Positions 13,962 through 14,784 of a stretch of DNA of 14,784 nucleotides are shown piece by piece. The DNA is from Polaromonas sp. UBA5171 (GTDB lineage: Bacteria > Pseudomonadota > Gammaproteobacteria > Burkholderiales > Burkholderiaceae_C). The notes under the pieces were generated by a model. The model did not search any database. It was not told where the DNA came from and saw only the letters and a list, made by a program, of their open reading frames with translations. Both the position numbers and the translations under genes were made by a program. Location of the stretch: positions 1 to 14,784 of the forward strand of contig DHWX01000055.1 in NCBI GenBank assembly GCA_002413395.1, written 5' to 3'. The first letter of the stretch is position 1. Every line of letters starts with the position of its first letter.

Positions 13962-14358
13962 CGACATCCGCTGGCAGCAACGTCTGTCGAGCTACCAGCG
14001 CGCGCTGGCACAACTTCGAGCTGCGGTCAGTCTTCGCCAAAGCAGGCCGCTGAGTGAGCTGGAGCAGCAGGGGCTGATTCAAGCCTTTGAATTCACGCAC
14101 GAGCTGGCCTGGAATGTGATGAGAGACTACCTGCGTAGCTTGGGCCAAGAAGGGCTGATGGCCTCTCGCGATTCCACTCGTGCTGCCTTTGCGGCTGGTT
14201 TAATTGTTGATGGCGAGACCTGGATGGACATGATCATCAGTCGAAATCTTTCTTCCCATACCTACAACGTTGCTACAGCGAACGCACTGACCCTCAAGAT
14301 CGCCGAAACCTACGCGGCTTTGTTTGTTGAGTTTGAGAAAAAAATGCAGAATGTCTAA
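13954..14358 (+). CDS. HEPN-family toxin (HepT-like / HI0074 family)
   Basis: A 134-residue, largely helical protein of the HEPN class, most like the HI0074 (nucleotidyltransferase substrate-binding) family. It has a helical start (WQQRLSSYQRALAQLRAAV), the family block LIQAFEFTHELAWNVMRDYL, then SRDSTRAAFAAGLI, and finally R97-N-L-S-S-H102-T-Y104. That is an exact RX4HXY motif, the ribonuclease motif of HepT-type toxins, in which the Tyr is the residue AMPylated by the MntA antitoxin in the characterised Shewanella system. The ATG has AGG 7 bases upstream. The gene overlaps the next one by 8 bases. Toxin activity is inferred from family and pairing. A non-toxic substrate-binding role is the alternative. 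Confidence 0.88.
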   Translation: MTDDIRWQQRLSSYQRALAQLRAAVSLRQSRPLSELEQQGLIQAFEFTHELAWNVMRDYLRSLGQEGLMASRDSTRAAFAAGLIVDGETWMDMIISRNLSSHTYNVATANALTLKIAETYAALFVEFEKKMQNV

Positions 14359-14722
14359 CGTCATGCCTCCACCTGTGTCTGTTTCGCAAGCTTCGGTCCT
14401 TCTAGGCGCTGATGCAGAGTTTGGTTTGTCAGCGCGGGCCTTGGTTTCGCTACGGTCCCTGTTCGCAACCCAGCCCTTGATTCGAAGGGCCATCGTCTAT
14501 GGTTCACGCGCCAAAGGCAATTATCGCCCGGGCTCTGACATTGACATTACGCTGGATGCGCCCGACCTTGGTTTCGATGCGTACTTGCGCTTGTGTTCGA
14601 AGGCTGACGACCTGATGCTGCCGTGGCGGATTGATCTCTCTTTGTTGCCTCAAATCGACAATCCGGATTTGCTTGACCACATTGAGCGAGTCGGTAAACC
14701 ACTCTGGATCAAAAAAGATTAA
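14351..14722 (+). CDS. MntA-like minimal nucleotidyltransferase (antitoxin)
   Basis: A 123-residue minimal nucleotidyltransferase of the DNA polymerase beta superfamily. The motif G51-S52-X10-D63-X-D65 (YGSRAKGNYRP, then GSDIDITL) is complete, and a third metal-ligand Asp95 lies in WRIDLSLL, so catalysis should be intact. Paired with the preceding HEPN protein, it fits the MNT antitoxin that neutralises HepT by adding AMP to the toxin tyrosine. The chosen start, ATG 14351, overlaps the upstream gene by 8 bases (ATGTCTAA). A TTG at 14324 and an ATG at 14363 are alternatives. The stop is 2 bases before the hisF ATG, so it is embedded in the his message. Confidence 0.88.
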   Translation: MSNVMPPPVSVSQASVLLGADAEFGLSARALVSLRSLFATQPLIRRAIVYGSRAKGNYRPGSDIDITLDAPDLGFDAYLRLCSKADDLMLPWRIDLSLLPQIDNPDLLDHIERVGKPLWIKKD

Positions 14723-14724
14723 TC

Positions 14725-14784
14725 ATGCTCGCCAAACGCATCATCCCCTGCCTGGACGTGACCGGTGGCCGCGTCGTCAAGGGC
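14725..14784 (+). CDS. hisF: HisF, cyclase subunit of IGP synthase (5' end only)
   Basis: The first 20 codons, cut by the window edge, read MLAKRIIPCLDVTGGR followed by VVKG. This is the standard HisF N-terminus, including the catalytic Asp11 of the CLD motif. HisF uses ammonia from HisH to convert PRFAR into imidazoleglycerol phosphate and AICAR. No Shine-Dalgarno sequence is evident; translation probably depends on ribosomes ending on the preceding gene 2 bases away. A degenerate second copy of this 5' end lies 832 bases upstream. Confidence 0.95.
   Translation, partial: MLAKRIIPCLDVTGGRVVKG

Noticed and set aside
13066..14722. Complete integrative element or prophage fragment
   Set aside because: There is no integrase, transposase, terminal inverted repeat or tRNA target. 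Only the hisF 5' duplication suggests a boundary.

Overview
The window is a plus-strand stretch of chromosome from a betaproteobacterium, most likely Burkholderiales and probably Comamonadaceae (Rhodoferax/Polaromonas-like). This rests on the gene order mlaFEDACB - ABC-2 exporter - ibaG - murA - hisGDCBHA-hisF, on GC-rich codon use (65% G+C in a 60-base sample of hisA), and on short interspersed repeats of a kind I associate with that family. The placement is inference, without any database search.

Layout. Positions 1-226 hold no intact gene: there is a likely decayed gltD 3' end (about 81-154) and a clear intrinsic-terminator hairpin (198-226) that runs directly into the mlaF start codon. 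From 227 to 4242 lies the Mla phospholipid-transport cluster: mlaF (ATPase), mlaE (permease), mlaD (MCE lipid-binding subunit), mlaA (outer-membrane lipoprotein), mlaC (periplasmic carrier) and mlaB (STAS subunit), with 4-base overlaps at three junctions. At 4344-6055 an ATPase/permease pair of the YadG/YadH type follows. Then come ibaG (BolA family) and murA (first step of peptidoglycan synthesis), the pair that follows mla in E. coli as well. From 7775 the histidine operon runs hisG (short form), hisD, hisC, hisB (monofunctional), hisH and hisA.

The unusual part lies between hisA and hisF, genes that normally adjoin in related operons. Positions 13066-14724 carry three accessory genes: an HNH-endonuclease protein of visibly lower G+C, a HEPN-family protein with the RX4HXY toxin motif, and a minimal nucleotidyltransferase with the GSX10DXD motif (a HepT/MntA-type toxin-antitoxin pair). 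All lie in the operon direction and are stitched in by overlapping or nearly touching start and stop codons. Between the HNH gene and the toxin is a degenerate copy of the first 16 codons of hisF (13893-13940, 34 of 48 bases equal to the true start at 14725). The toxin-antitoxin module is therefore bracketed by two hisF 5' ends, one fossil and one live, which points to insertion into, or recombination at, the start of hisF.

Together the core genes serve the cell envelope (lipid asymmetry, murein precursor) and histidine synthesis. The accessory genes look like defence or stabilisation cargo riding on histidine-operon transcription.
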